Shown here piece by piece: positions 1 to 5,440 of a stretch of 32,330 bases of DNA (positions are counted from its first letter, which is position 1; each line of letters opens with the position of its first letter). Position numbers and translations under genes: made by a program. The notes below the pieces were generated by a model. It was not told the origin of the DNA. It worked only from the letters and a program-made list of their open reading frames with translations, and made no database searches. This DNA comes from Patescibacteria group bacterium (GTDB lineage: Bacteria > Patescibacteriota > Minisyncoccia > Phycocordibacterales > UBA2100), in assembly GCA_015491135.1 (NCBI GenBank), contig WFWK01000073.1, positions 1 to 32,330 on the forward strand, read 5' to 3'.

Positions 1-1
1 C

Positions 2-190
2 TTCAAAAGATACGAGTTTTTGGCAAGACATAACATGACTTGTACAATAGCAGAGTTAGAGTCAAAAGGGGTCTGTGAGTTTGTCTGCCAGCAATGCGCA
101 AGAGTTGCAATTGCAAAAGTCGGCGACCCGATAGAATGCGAAAAGTGTGGCTTTGACATGTTTGCCACCTTGACAAACACACACAAATAA
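2..190 (+). CDS. Small zinc-ribbon protein, 5'-truncated by the window edge
   Basis: The reading frame is open from base 2 to the TAA at 188-190. It contains two CxxC knuckles (CQQC and CEKCG) about 18 residues apart, the usual layout of a small zinc ribbon that binds one Zn2+. An internal ATG lies at 35-37, so the protein could be complete at about 51 residues, but no ribosome-binding site or promoter can be judged because the upstream DNA is missing. No family is recognised. A hairpin pair follows directly, so this is the last gene of its transcript. Confidence 0.55.
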   Translation, partial: FKRYEFLARHNMTCTIAELESKGVCEFVCQQCARVAIAKVGDPIECEKCGFDMFATLTNTHK

Positions 191-234
191 CTTAGATTGA
201 AAGTGGACTTCGGTCCTCTTTCTTTGCGCAACTT

Positions 235-268
235 GGCTCGTCTTTCTCAGACGAGCCCTTTCTTTTTT
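235..268 (+). terminator. Intrinsic terminator after the zinc-ribbon gene
   Basis: A perfect 9-bp stem (235-243 with 249-257, loop TTCTC) is followed by a T-rich run at 259-268. A second hairpin with a UUCG tetraloop sits just upstream at 200-221. Confidence 0.8.
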
Positions 269-280
269 GTAATAAAAATG

Positions 281-286
281 TAATAT
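281..286 (+). promoter_or_regulatory. -10 box of def, leaderless arrangement
   Basis: TAATAT ends exactly 6 nt before the def ATG at 293 and no Shine-Dalgarno sequence is present. A -35 box is not obvious because the preceding bases belong to the terminator. Confidence 0.45.
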
Positions 287-292
287 TTTTTT

Positions 293-796
293 ATGCCGGA
301 TATAGTTCAAAAAGGAGATAATGTGTTAAAAAAGAAAGCCGAACCACTTTCTACAGACGAGCTTGCAACCGAAGAGTTCAAAGCGCTTATAGATAAAATG
401 CAACGGGCGCTTCAAAGGGAAAAATACGGCGTGGCTCTTGCCGCCCCACAAATAGGAGAAAGCAAGCAGGTTTTTATAGTATCTGAGAGTGTTCTTCCCG
501 AAGGAGAAAAAATATTTATAAATCCAAAAATCATCAAACACTCAAAGAAAAAAGAGAATAAACAAGAAGGATGCTTGTCTGTAAAGGGATATTATGGAGA
601 AGTGCCCAGATACAAACAAGTAACGATAGAGTTTTTAAATATAAAGGGGGAGAAAAAAACATTGGGCGCATCGGGTTTTTTGGCGCAAATTTTTCAGCAT
701 GAAATAGACCATTTAAACGGAATTTTATATATTGAAAAAGCGACTGAACTGTTTCGTGTTGATGAAGACTTTAACAGAATTGACGATGAAAAATAA
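293..796 (+). CDS. def: Peptide deformylase
   Basis: Removes the N-terminal formyl group from nascent proteins in the cytoplasm. All three family motifs are present: GVALAAPQIG (residues 46-55), EGCLS (92-96) and QHEIDH (135-140). C94, H136 and H140 are the metal ligands and E137 is the general base. The length of 167 residues is normal. The ATG at 293 gives the usual start just before the first helix. The gene overlaps the start of fmt by 11 nt, so translation of the two is probably coupled; the pair adds and removes the formyl group of initiator methionine. Confidence 0.96.
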   Translation: MPDIVQKGDNVLKKKAEPLSTDELATEEFKALIDKMQRALQREKYGVALAAPQIGESKQVFIVSESVLPEGEKIFINPKIIKHSKKKENKQEGCLSVKGYYGEVPRYKQVTIEFLNIKGEKKTLGASGFLAQIFQHEIDHLNGILYIEKATELFRVDEDFNRIDDEK

Positions 797-1667
797 CAAA
801 ACAAAAATAGTGTTTTTTGGCACTCCCCAACTCTCTCTCTGGGCATTGCAAGAGATGGAAAATGCCGGGATTGTACCGAATTTGATAGTTACCGCGCCGG
901 CAAAACCGGCCGGACGCGGAAGAGTTTTAACAAATACCCCGGTTTACGATTGGGCATCTCAAAGAAAAATCAAAACTTTAACCCCGCAGAAAATAGACTC
1001 GGAATTTAAAGATGCGCTTAAAAAAGAAGTTGGTGAAAATTCTCTTTTTGTTGTCTACGCCTATGGAAAAATTTTGCCAAAAGATATTCTTGATATACCG
1101 AAATATGGAGTGATAAACCTACATCCTTCTTTGCTTCCAAAACTGCGAGGCCCATCACCGATTCGCACTGCCATATTGCAAGATCAAAAAAATGCGGTAG
1201 GAATTAGCATAATATTTCTTGATGAGAAAATGGATCACGGCCCCGTACTGTTCCAGAAAAAAATCCCTCTGAAAAACTGGCCAATTTCTGGATTGGAACT
1301 TGACAAGATGCTCTCAAAAGAGGGAGGAAAAGCGCTCGCTGAGATTATCCCAAGTGTGATTGCCGGTGAGATAGTCCTAAAAGAGCAAGAACACAAAAAA
1401 GCAACCTATTGCCAGTTTTTTAAAAAAGAAGATGCAAAAATAAATTTGAATGACGACCCGTATAAAAATTTATTAAAAATATATGCCTTTGAAGGTTGGC
1501 CTGTTGCTTATTTTGAAGAAAACGGCAAAAAGGTAAAAATAATAAAAGCCAGACTTGAAGATGGAAAACTTAAAATTCTAAAAGTGATACCGGAAGGGAA
1601 AAAAGAAATGAACTACGAGGATTACTTACGTGGCAGACAAAACAACCAAGCCCTAAGTAAAACTTAG
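786..1667 (+). CDS. fmt: Methionyl-tRNA formyltransferase
   Basis: Transfers a formyl group from 10-formyl-tetrahydrofolate to Met-tRNAfMet. The N-terminal Rossmann domain begins KIVFFGTP. The signature NLHPSLLPKLRGPSPI gives catalytic N111 and H113, and D150 lies in LDEKMDHGPV. The smaller C-terminal domain follows; at 293 residues the protein is slightly shorter than the E. coli enzyme. The same frame is open further upstream (from 732), but the ATG at 786 matches the family N-terminus and gives the common short overlap with def. The last codons and the TAG lie inside a 12-bp hairpin, so the terminator is built into the gene end. Confidence 0.95.
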   Translation: MKNNKTKIVFFGTPQLSLWALQEMENAGIVPNLIVTAPAKPAGRGRVLTNTPVYDWASQRKIKTLTPQKIDSEFKDALKKEVGENSLFVVYAYGKILPKDILDIPKYGVINLHPSLLPKLRGPSPIRTAILQDQKNAVGISIIFLDEKMDHGPVLFQKKIPLKNWPISGLELDKMLSKEGGKALAEIIPSVIAGEIVLKEQEHKKATYCQFFKKEDAKINLNDDPYKNLLKIYAFEGWPVAYFEENGKKVKIIKARLEDGKLKILKVIPEGKKEMNYEDYLRGRQNNQALSKT

Positions 1668-1707
1668 GGCTTGGCTTGCCGAGCTCTAAATAAATTTAGG
1701 GCTCGGC
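1646..1707. terminator. Two tandem hairpins between converging fmt and hpf
   Basis: The first hairpin has a perfect 12-bp stem (1646-1657 with 1663-1674, loop TAAAA). The second has a 13-bp stem with one wobble pair (1678-1690 with 1695-1707, loop TAAA). The two share the near-identical 3' string TTAGGGCT(T/C)GGCTTGCC, so they look like a duplicated unit. T-runs are weak on both strands. A bidirectional stop or a small palindromic repeat are both possible. Confidence 0.6.
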
Positions 1708-1745
1708 TTGCCTGGAAACAAGTTTAATATCTTGCGCATTTAAGG

Positions 1746-2099
1746 TTACTTCCCAAATCTAAACATCTCTTTTATTTTTCTGGCTCCACGCTTGAACATG
1801 GCAAGTCTTTTTTTCTTGTCGCGACGTAATCTTCTTTCCAATTCATCTTTTGCAACATCAATCGCAGCTTGAAGTGTCTCCCCTCTTCCAACGGCGTGCT
1901 TTCTTAAAGATCCAGAGTAGACAGTTATATCAGCTCTATACTCTCCTGCCGGTGGTTCTTGCTGAAATTCAATATCAAATTGAGTCTCATCATTTTCGTT
2001 GTTTATCAACTTCTCAAGCATGGCAACTTTTTCCTCCGCATACTCTTTTACCGAGTCTGAAACATCAATGTTTGATTTAATCATGAATTTAATTTGCAT
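1746..2099 (-). CDS. hpf: Ribosome hibernation-promoting factor, short form (HPF/RaiA)
   Basis: The 117 residues have the beta-alpha-beta-beta-beta-alpha pattern of the HPF/RaiA family. The start reads MQIKFMIKSNIDVSDSVKEY, and a second helix around residue 78-95 (AAIDVAKDELERRLRR) is rich in basic residues. These proteins sit in the decoding channel of idle 70S ribosomes and block translation in stationary phase. The long-form dimerisation domain is missing, and a lysine/arginine-rich tail replaces it. The gene converges with fmt and lies downstream of the DUF167 gene on the same strand. Confidence 0.9.
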   Translation of the reverse strand: MQIKFMIKSNIDVSDSVKEYAEEKVAMLEKLINNENDETQFDIEFQQEPPAGEYRADITVYSGSLRKHAVGRGETLQAAIDVAKDELERRLRRDKKKRLAMFKRGARKIKEMFRFGK

Positions 2100-2140
2100 A
2101 CGCTTTTTTATTTTTTAATTTTTAAACTGTTGTTTTTGAA

Positions 2141-2374
2141 TTATATCATAATTTCAAATCGCTTGTTGGGACTCGTGGCTCCAGTTTTCAACACGACACG
2201 TGCAATGTCAACATTGAAAAAATCGGCGATTAAAAAACGCACTCTCTTTGTTGCCAACTGCTTCAGTGCCGGCTCTCTCACCCAAATCTCAAATTTATTC
2301 TCCGCCACCTCCTTAAAAGTCTCCTTTCTTGAGTTGGGGTGAACTTTAACTTGCACACTAATAATCTTCGTCAT
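2141..2374 (-). CDS. DUF167 (YggU-like) family protein
   Basis: A 77-residue protein beginning MTKIISVQVKVHPNSRKE. The VKVHPNSRK start, the EPALKQLATKRVRFLIADFF segment and the GATSPNKRFEI ending match the small DUF167/YggU fold, whose biochemical role is unknown. I chose the ATG at 2374 because it matches the family start; the frame is open further upstream, but that part lies within the channel gene. It overlaps the 3' end of the channel gene by 17 nt, so the two are probably co-transcribed. Confidence 0.85.
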   Translation of the reverse strand: MTKIISVQVKVHPNSRKETFKEVAENKFEIWVREPALKQLATKRVRFLIADFFNVDIARVVLKTGATSPNKRFEIMI

Positions 2375-3191
2375 GTTCATGATAGATTTTTGCCCCGCAC
2401 ATTTTACAGTAAAGAGCATTAGGGTCATGCAAAGAAAACCCGCAATTTTGACAAACTACGCGTTTTTTGGATGAATAGAGCATATACGTCCTCAAAAGAG
2501 ATGCCACATAAACCGGAATAAGAATTATACCGAACAGTACCATAACAGTTATGGCAATTCTTCCACCTCTTGTAACAGGGGTTATGTCTCCGAAACCAAC
2601 GGTTGTAACGGTTACAACCGCAAAGTATATGGCATCATCAAATGTATTGATTTTTGGATTTATATGAGACTCAATTGTAAAGATTAAAGCCGATGATACA
2701 AAAAGCAAAACGAAAACCACAAAAAATACTTTGGCAAGTAAAATTCTGGTAATATCTTTTTCTCTTATCTTCTCTTGACCCAAGTATTCTTTAAAAAATC
2801 TAAACAGCTTAAAAACTCTAAACACACGCAGGAACTGAAGTGAACCCATCCAAGGAATGAAAAACGAAAACCAAAACGGCAAAAATGCAAGAAGGTCAAT
2901 AATTCCGTACCAAGAAAAAATGTATCTTCGTTTACTTGAGGCAACATATATTCTGGCAAAATACTCCAAAGTAAAAAGTAAAATAATACTTACATCTATT
3001 AAATTTAAAACATTTAAAATTTGCTTGGGCAGGTTATAAGTTTCGGCAACAAAAATAACGGAAGAAATCAAAATTAGAGCCACTATAAGCAAATCAAAAT
3101 AAAAACTTTGTTTTGAAGTTTCGTTTTTATCTGATAAAAAAGAGTGAAGTAATTTTTCAAATTTTCCTTTTTTAGTTTTGTGCTTGGTCAT
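2358..3191 (-). CDS. Voltage-gated potassium channel with C-terminal zinc ribbon
   Basis: A six-helix Kv-type channel subunit of 277 residues. S1 is at about 32-50, S2 63-82, S3 94-113, and S4 119-134 carries regularly spaced charges R122, R125, K128 and R131. The pore helix leads to the filter TVGFGD (197-202), and S6 runs about 211-233. Family members form tetramers and pass K+ on depolarisation. The C-terminus is unusual: a zinc-ribbon-like motif with C247, C250, C262 and C265, then a His/Asp/Glu-rich end. An in-frame ATG 12 codons upstream (3227) exists, but a good promoter overlaps that stretch, so I prefer the ATG at 3191. Confidence 0.9.
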   Translation of the reverse strand: MTKHKTKKGKFEKLLHSFLSDKNETSKQSFYFDLLIVALILISSVIFVAETYNLPKQILNVLNLIDVSIILLFTLEYFARIYVASSKRRYIFSWYGIIDLLAFLPFWFSFFIPWMGSLQFLRVFRVFKLFRFFKEYLGQEKIREKDITRILLAKVFFVVFVLLFVSSALIFTIESHINPKINTFDDAIYFAVVTVTTVGFGDITPVTRGGRIAITVMVLFGIILIPVYVASLLRTYMLYSSKKRVVCQNCGFSLHDPNALYCKMCGAKIYHEHDEDY

Positions 3192-3198
3192 TTGTAAA

Positions 3199-3227
3199 AG
3201 TATATCAACTGTATTTTGCGCTTGCAA
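3199..3227 (-). promoter_or_regulatory. Promoter of the K+ channel gene, leaderless
   Basis: TTGCAA (3222-3227), 17 nt, then TATACT (3199-3204), ending 7 nt before the ATG at 3191. Since TTGCAA is its own reverse complement, it could also serve a plus-strand promoter with TAAAAT at 3244-3249 (16-nt spacing). Confidence 0.6.
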
Positions 3228-3260
3228 ATAAAATATCCTGCGTTAAAATAGTGATGCCCT

Positions 3261-3289
3261 TTGGGCTTGATTGTTCTTTATAGTAAAAT
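3261..3289 (+). promoter_or_regulatory. Candidate promoter of the tRNA-Asn gene
   Basis: TTGGGC (3261-3266), 17 nt, TAAAAT (3284-3289), with the tRNA 5' end at 3293. An alternative uses TTGCAA at 3222-3227 and TAAAAT at 3244-3249. Confidence 0.4.
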
Positions 3290-3348
3290 TATTCCGCGGT
3301 AGCTCAGCGGTAGAGCAACCGGCTGTGTCACCATCTCTAGGCGACCTA

Positions 3349-3357
3349 TGGTATACT
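3349..3357 (+). promoter_or_regulatory. Extended -10 promoter inside the intron, for the HNH gene
   Basis: TGGTATACT is an extended -10 element whose hexamer (3352-3357) ends exactly 6 nt before the ATG at 3364. No Shine-Dalgarno motif is present. Confidence 0.5.
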
Positions 3358-3363
3358 GTTTGC

Positions 3364-3699
3364 ATGTCTACCTCTCGTCGCAAAGAGAAAAGGACCTATG
3401 CCGATCGTAGAGAATACTTAATCGCCGCTGTCTCTAAACGTCGCAAAAAGTTGAGAGACAAAGCGATAGCATATGGTGGAGGTAAATGTGCCATATGCGG
3501 TTATTCTCGCAGTACACGCGCTTTGAATTTTCATCACCGCGACCCCAAAAAAAAAGACTTTGGCCTTTCTGCCAAAGGTTTAACGCGGTCTTGGGAAAAG
3601 ATCAAAGCAGAGCTTGATAAGTGCGTGCTGTTGTGCGCAAACTGTCATGCTGAAGTACACGACGGCATAACGCAGCTTCCCGAGGGAAACCCGGGTTGA
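3364..3699 (+). CDS. Intron-encoded HNH homing endonuclease
   Basis: A 111-residue basic protein. Residues 1-35 are Lys/Arg-rich and probably contact DNA. The HNH module has the zinc knuckles C42-x2-C45 and C91-x2-C94, the catalytic-side sequence NFHHRDP (55-61) and CHAEVH (94-99). Such enzymes cut intron-less alleles of the host gene and so spread the intron; the predicted target is an uninterrupted tRNA-Asn gene. The frame is open upstream through the tRNA exon, but ATG 3364 has its own promoter and no other start makes sense. Its last codons contain the proposed internal guide sequence at 3672-3676, so coding and ribozyme sequence overlap. Confidence 0.88.
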   Translation: MSTSRRKEKRTYADRREYLIAAVSKRRKKLRDKAIAYGGGKCAICGYSRSTRALNFHHRDPKKKDFGLSAKGLTRSWEKIKAELDKCVLLCANCHAEVHDGITQLPEGNPG

Positions 3700-3757
3700 A
3701 AAACGAGGTGAACTGCTGGGAACCCTAACGTAAAGACGAGGGCAATCAGCAGCCAAG

Positions 3758-3863
3758 CCCCCCACCACTTTACACCGTAATAATAATCAATCTTGCTTGG
3801 AGCTATATTGAGCATAAATTTATTGTATGCCGGCTCGAAATTATTGTGTAAAGTGGTGGGGGG
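3758..3863 (+). repeat. Long hairpin in the intron (P6 extension)
   Basis: A perfect 18-bp inverted repeat (3758-3775 with 3846-3863) encloses about 70 nt. It lies between the Q and R elements, where group I introns carry the P6 domain. Confidence 0.75.
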
Positions 3864-3898
3864 AAGGTTCAGAGACTATCCCGAAAGGGAGTACTGTC

Positions 3899-3950
3899 CA
3901 ACACCACTTTTAAATTCTTGAGCAAGCTCAAGAATTTAAAAGTGGTGTTG
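3899..3950 (+). repeat. 25-bp perfect inverted repeat in the intron
   Basis: Bases 3899-3923 pair with 3926-3950, leaving only two unpaired bases in the DNA palindrome. It lies between the R and S elements, so it probably extends P8 or a neighbouring helix. Its outer arm shares the string CACCACTTT with the P6 extension. Confidence 0.7.
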
Positions 3951-4165
3951 GGTGGGAAGCGCCTCGCACCTAAACTCATTTGCATACAAATGAGCATGGT
4001 GATGATATAGTCCACCCCCAGTGGAAACATTGGGAATTGGTGTAACCGGTAGGTCGCAGGTTCGATCCCTGCCCGCGGAGCCAAAACAAATTACAAATAG
4101 AATCTTAAACTAAGACTAATGCCGTTAGGTCTCAGGCATGTCCCGCACCTGAAAGGTTGCTGGGA

Positions 4166-4186
4166 TTCGATCCCTGCCCGCGGAGC
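4166..4186 (+). repeat. Duplicated 3' end of tRNA-Asn (21 bp)
   Basis: Bases 4166-4186 repeat 4061-4081 exactly: T-loop, T-stem and acceptor 3' strand, ending before CCA. No matching 5' half lies nearby, so this is not a second tRNA. It could be an attachment-site remnant of an integrated element or a product of tandem duplication. The rest of the 4084-4308 gap holds no recognisable gene. Confidence 0.8.
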
Positions 4187-4261
4187 AAGAATAAATTTAT
4201 TGTTTATTGTTTGTTGTTTTAATAACCTTGACACTTGATTTTATTTAATTTTAAGTCTAAA

Positions 4262-4289
4262 TTGACTAAAGAATAAGCTTATTTACAAT
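4262..4289 (+). promoter_or_regulatory. Promoter of the cation transporter gene
   Basis: TTGACT (4262-4267), 16 nt, TACAAT (4284-4289). Transcription should start around 4296, leaving a short leader that contains the Shine-Dalgarno AAGGAG at 4296-4301. Confidence 0.55.
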
Positions 4290-4308
4290 ACAAACAAGGA
4301 GTCCTCCC

Positions 4309-4935
4309 ATGCACCACAAAAAAGAGCTCAACGCTTATTTGGGTGTTTTGATAATGAGTTTTATCATTATCGCCATTCAGTTACTGGGAGTATACCTTTC
4401 AAACAGTTTGGCGCTGTTTGCAGACTCGGGCCACGTTGCAGCTGATATGTTGGCAGTCCTTGTATCTGTAGTGGTTGTTCTCACAATAAATCATCAACAC
4501 AAAAAAGAAAAGAGATTTCGCACAATAGGAGGATGGATAAATGTATTTCTTCTTGGTATTATCGGTTTGGCCGTTTTGTACGAAGCTTACAATCGCTTCG
4601 TGCATCCTCAAGAGATAAACTCCCCAATTCTTATTATAACCGCTTTCATTGGCGGAGTTGGAAACTATATGCAATACGGCTTTATCAAGGCGTCCAAAAT
4701 TGACAACATAACCGTAAAAGCTCTTGAAGCCCACATTAAATCCGATCTGCTTCAAAGTGTCGGAGTTGTCGTTGGTGGAGTGTCAATTTTACTGTTTAAT
4801 ACTCCTGTAATTGACACTTTACTGTCAGTTCTTATTGGGTTTTTGCTTTTAAAGTGGTCGGTTGCGCTCTCTTACAAACTTGCCCGTGGTGAGGTAATGG
4901 GATCTTTTTGCACTCATCACGTCCATAAACATTGA
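4309..4935 (+). CDS. Cation diffusion facilitator (CDF) transporter lacking the C-terminal domain
   Basis: A 208-residue membrane protein with six predicted helices. Helix 2 carries H42-x3-D46 (ADSGHVAAD) and helix 5 carries H142-x3-D146 (HIKSD), the four-residue metal site of Zn2+-type CDF exporters such as ZitB and CzcD. A basic/His stretch (NHQHKKEKR, 61-69) forms the cytoplasmic loop between helices 2 and 3. The usual cytoplasmic C-terminal domain of about 80 residues is missing; the protein instead ends in a His-rich tail, CTHHVHKH. It likely exports zinc or a related metal. The start has a good Shine-Dalgarno site (AAGGAG, 7-nt spacing). Confidence 0.88.
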   Translation: MHHKKELNAYLGVLIMSFIIIAIQLLGVYLSNSLALFADSGHVAADMLAVLVSVVVVLTINHQHKKEKRFRTIGGWINVFLLGIIGLAVLYEAYNRFVHPQEINSPILIITAFIGGVGNYMQYGFIKASKIDNITVKALEAHIKSDLLQSVGVVVGGVSILLFNTPVIDTLLSVLIGFLLLKWSVALSYKLARGEVMGSFCTHHVHKH

Positions 4936-4940
4936 AACAG

Positions 4941-4963
4941 ACCCCGCCTTCAAGCGGGGTTTT
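4941..4963 (+). terminator. Intrinsic terminator after the CDF gene
   Basis: A 7-bp stem ACCCCGC/GCGGGGT (4941-4947 with 4954-4960) followed by TTT. It touches the 3' end of the converging gene. Confidence 0.75.
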
Positions 4964-5192
4964 ATCTATCCATGCTTGTATCTATAATGTTTTGCAAACC
5001 GTCTCTTATCTTTTGAAGTTCAGAAAAAGAGACATTAACTTCACCGTTTATGACACTTTGTGCGGTCTTTAAGAGGTCTGTTTCAGTATCCACTCTTCCC
5101 GTGTTGTAAATATGCTGGACAAGATAAGCTATCTCCGAGACAACTTTACTTGGGTTTTCAACAGTGCCTTGCTGAATTGTTTCCTTTATCAT
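4962..5192 (-). CDS. Hypothetical 76-residue helical protein
   Basis: Not recognised. The sequence from MIKETIQQGT to the end is soluble, acidic and almost fully helical in appearance, with heptad-like leucines and isoleucines (SELQKIRDGLQNIIDT). The ATG at 5192 is chosen because a -10-like TATTAT ends exactly 6 nt upstream; the frame is open further upstream, but that part overlaps the promoter and the divergent gene. The start codons of this gene and the divergent one are 14 bp apart. Confidence 0.6.
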   Translation of the reverse strand: MIKETIQQGTVENPSKVVSEIAYLVQHIYNTGRVDTETDLLKTAQSVINGEVNVSFSELQKIRDGLQNIIDTSMDR

Positions 5193-5194
5193 AT

Positions 5195-5204
5195 TATAAT
5201 AATA
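5195..5204. promoter_or_regulatory. Overlapping divergent -10 boxes
   Basis: On the plus strand TATAAT (5195-5200) ends 6 nt before ATG 5207. On the minus strand TATTAT (5199-5204) ends 6 nt before ATG 5192. The two hexamers overlap by 2 bp, so the promoters should exclude each other. -35 boxes are weak. Confidence 0.5.
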
Positions 5205-5206
5205 GC

Positions 5207-5440
5207 ATGGAAAGCTTTTTGTGGGAAATACTTTTTTACGCTCTGCTTTTAGATTCAAGCAGTGTGCTCCTTATAACTTTTACAAATTTAAAGTCAAGTT
5301 ATCTGAAATATTTACCAAAGCTTGCTTACTACTTCCCCGCTTCAAAAGGATGGGCCGTATACTACTTTACACTGACTCTCCTTATAGGTTACATAATACA
5401 CTCATACGTGACGCCGATTTATCTGTTTAGTTTATTTTAA
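5207..5440 (+). CDS. Hypothetical 77-residue membrane protein
   Basis: Not recognised. Two hydrophobic segments are visible, about residues 4-25 and 50-76, separated by a short basic loop (NLKSSYLKYLPK), so a two-helix inner-membrane protein is likely. The ATG at 5207 sits 6 nt after a perfect TATAAT. Its 3' end overlaps the converging VanW gene by 14 nt. Confidence 0.55.
   Translation: MESFLWEILFYALLLDSSSVLLITFTNLKSSYLKYLPKLAYYFPASKGWAVYYFTLTLLIGYIIHSYVTPIYLFSLF

Larger units (their letters stand above)
3327..4042 (+). mobile_element. Group I self-splicing intron in tRNA-Asn, 716 nt
   Basis: The 5' exon ends in U and the intron ends in G, as group I introns require. The conserved core is visible: P-like element at 3711-3730, Q element AATCAGCAGCCAAGC (3744-3758), R element GGTTCAGAGACTA (3866-3878) and S element GATGATATAGTCC (4001-4013). 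P7 can form from GACTA (3874-3878) with TAGTC (4008-4012). P9 is a 7-bp hairpin with a GAAA loop (4017-4034). GCAGC at 3672-3676 can act as internal guide, pairing with exon GCTGT and giving the U-G pair at the splice site. The HNH gene therefore fills the loop of an extended P1. Two long hairpins extend the peripheral domains. Confidence 0.9.
3293..4083 (+). tRNA. tRNA-Asn(GUU) interrupted by a group I intron
   Basis: The 5' exon (3293-3326) holds the acceptor strand TCCGCGG, D-stem GCTC/GAGC and anticodon-stem strand ACCGG. The 3' exon (4043-4083) holds CCGGT, the variable loop, T-arm GCAGG-TTCGATC-CCTGC, acceptor strand CCGCGGA, discriminator G and an encoded CCA. Joining the exons gives the 7-nt anticodon loop CTGTTAA with anticodon GTT, hence asparagine. 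All stems pair perfectly, so the gene should be functional after splicing. The intron lies between U35 and U36 of the anticodon. Confidence 0.9.

Noticed and set aside
3869..4084. Minus-strand frame beginning MAPRAGIEPATYRL
   Set aside because: It is the antisense of the tRNA-Asn 3' exon and intron. The RAGIEPATYRL-type peptide is a well-known false protein produced over tRNA genes.
4084..4200. A second complete tRNA downstream of tRNA-Asn
   Set aside because: Only the T-loop to acceptor part is present; no 5' acceptor strand, D-arm or anticodon arm can be found.
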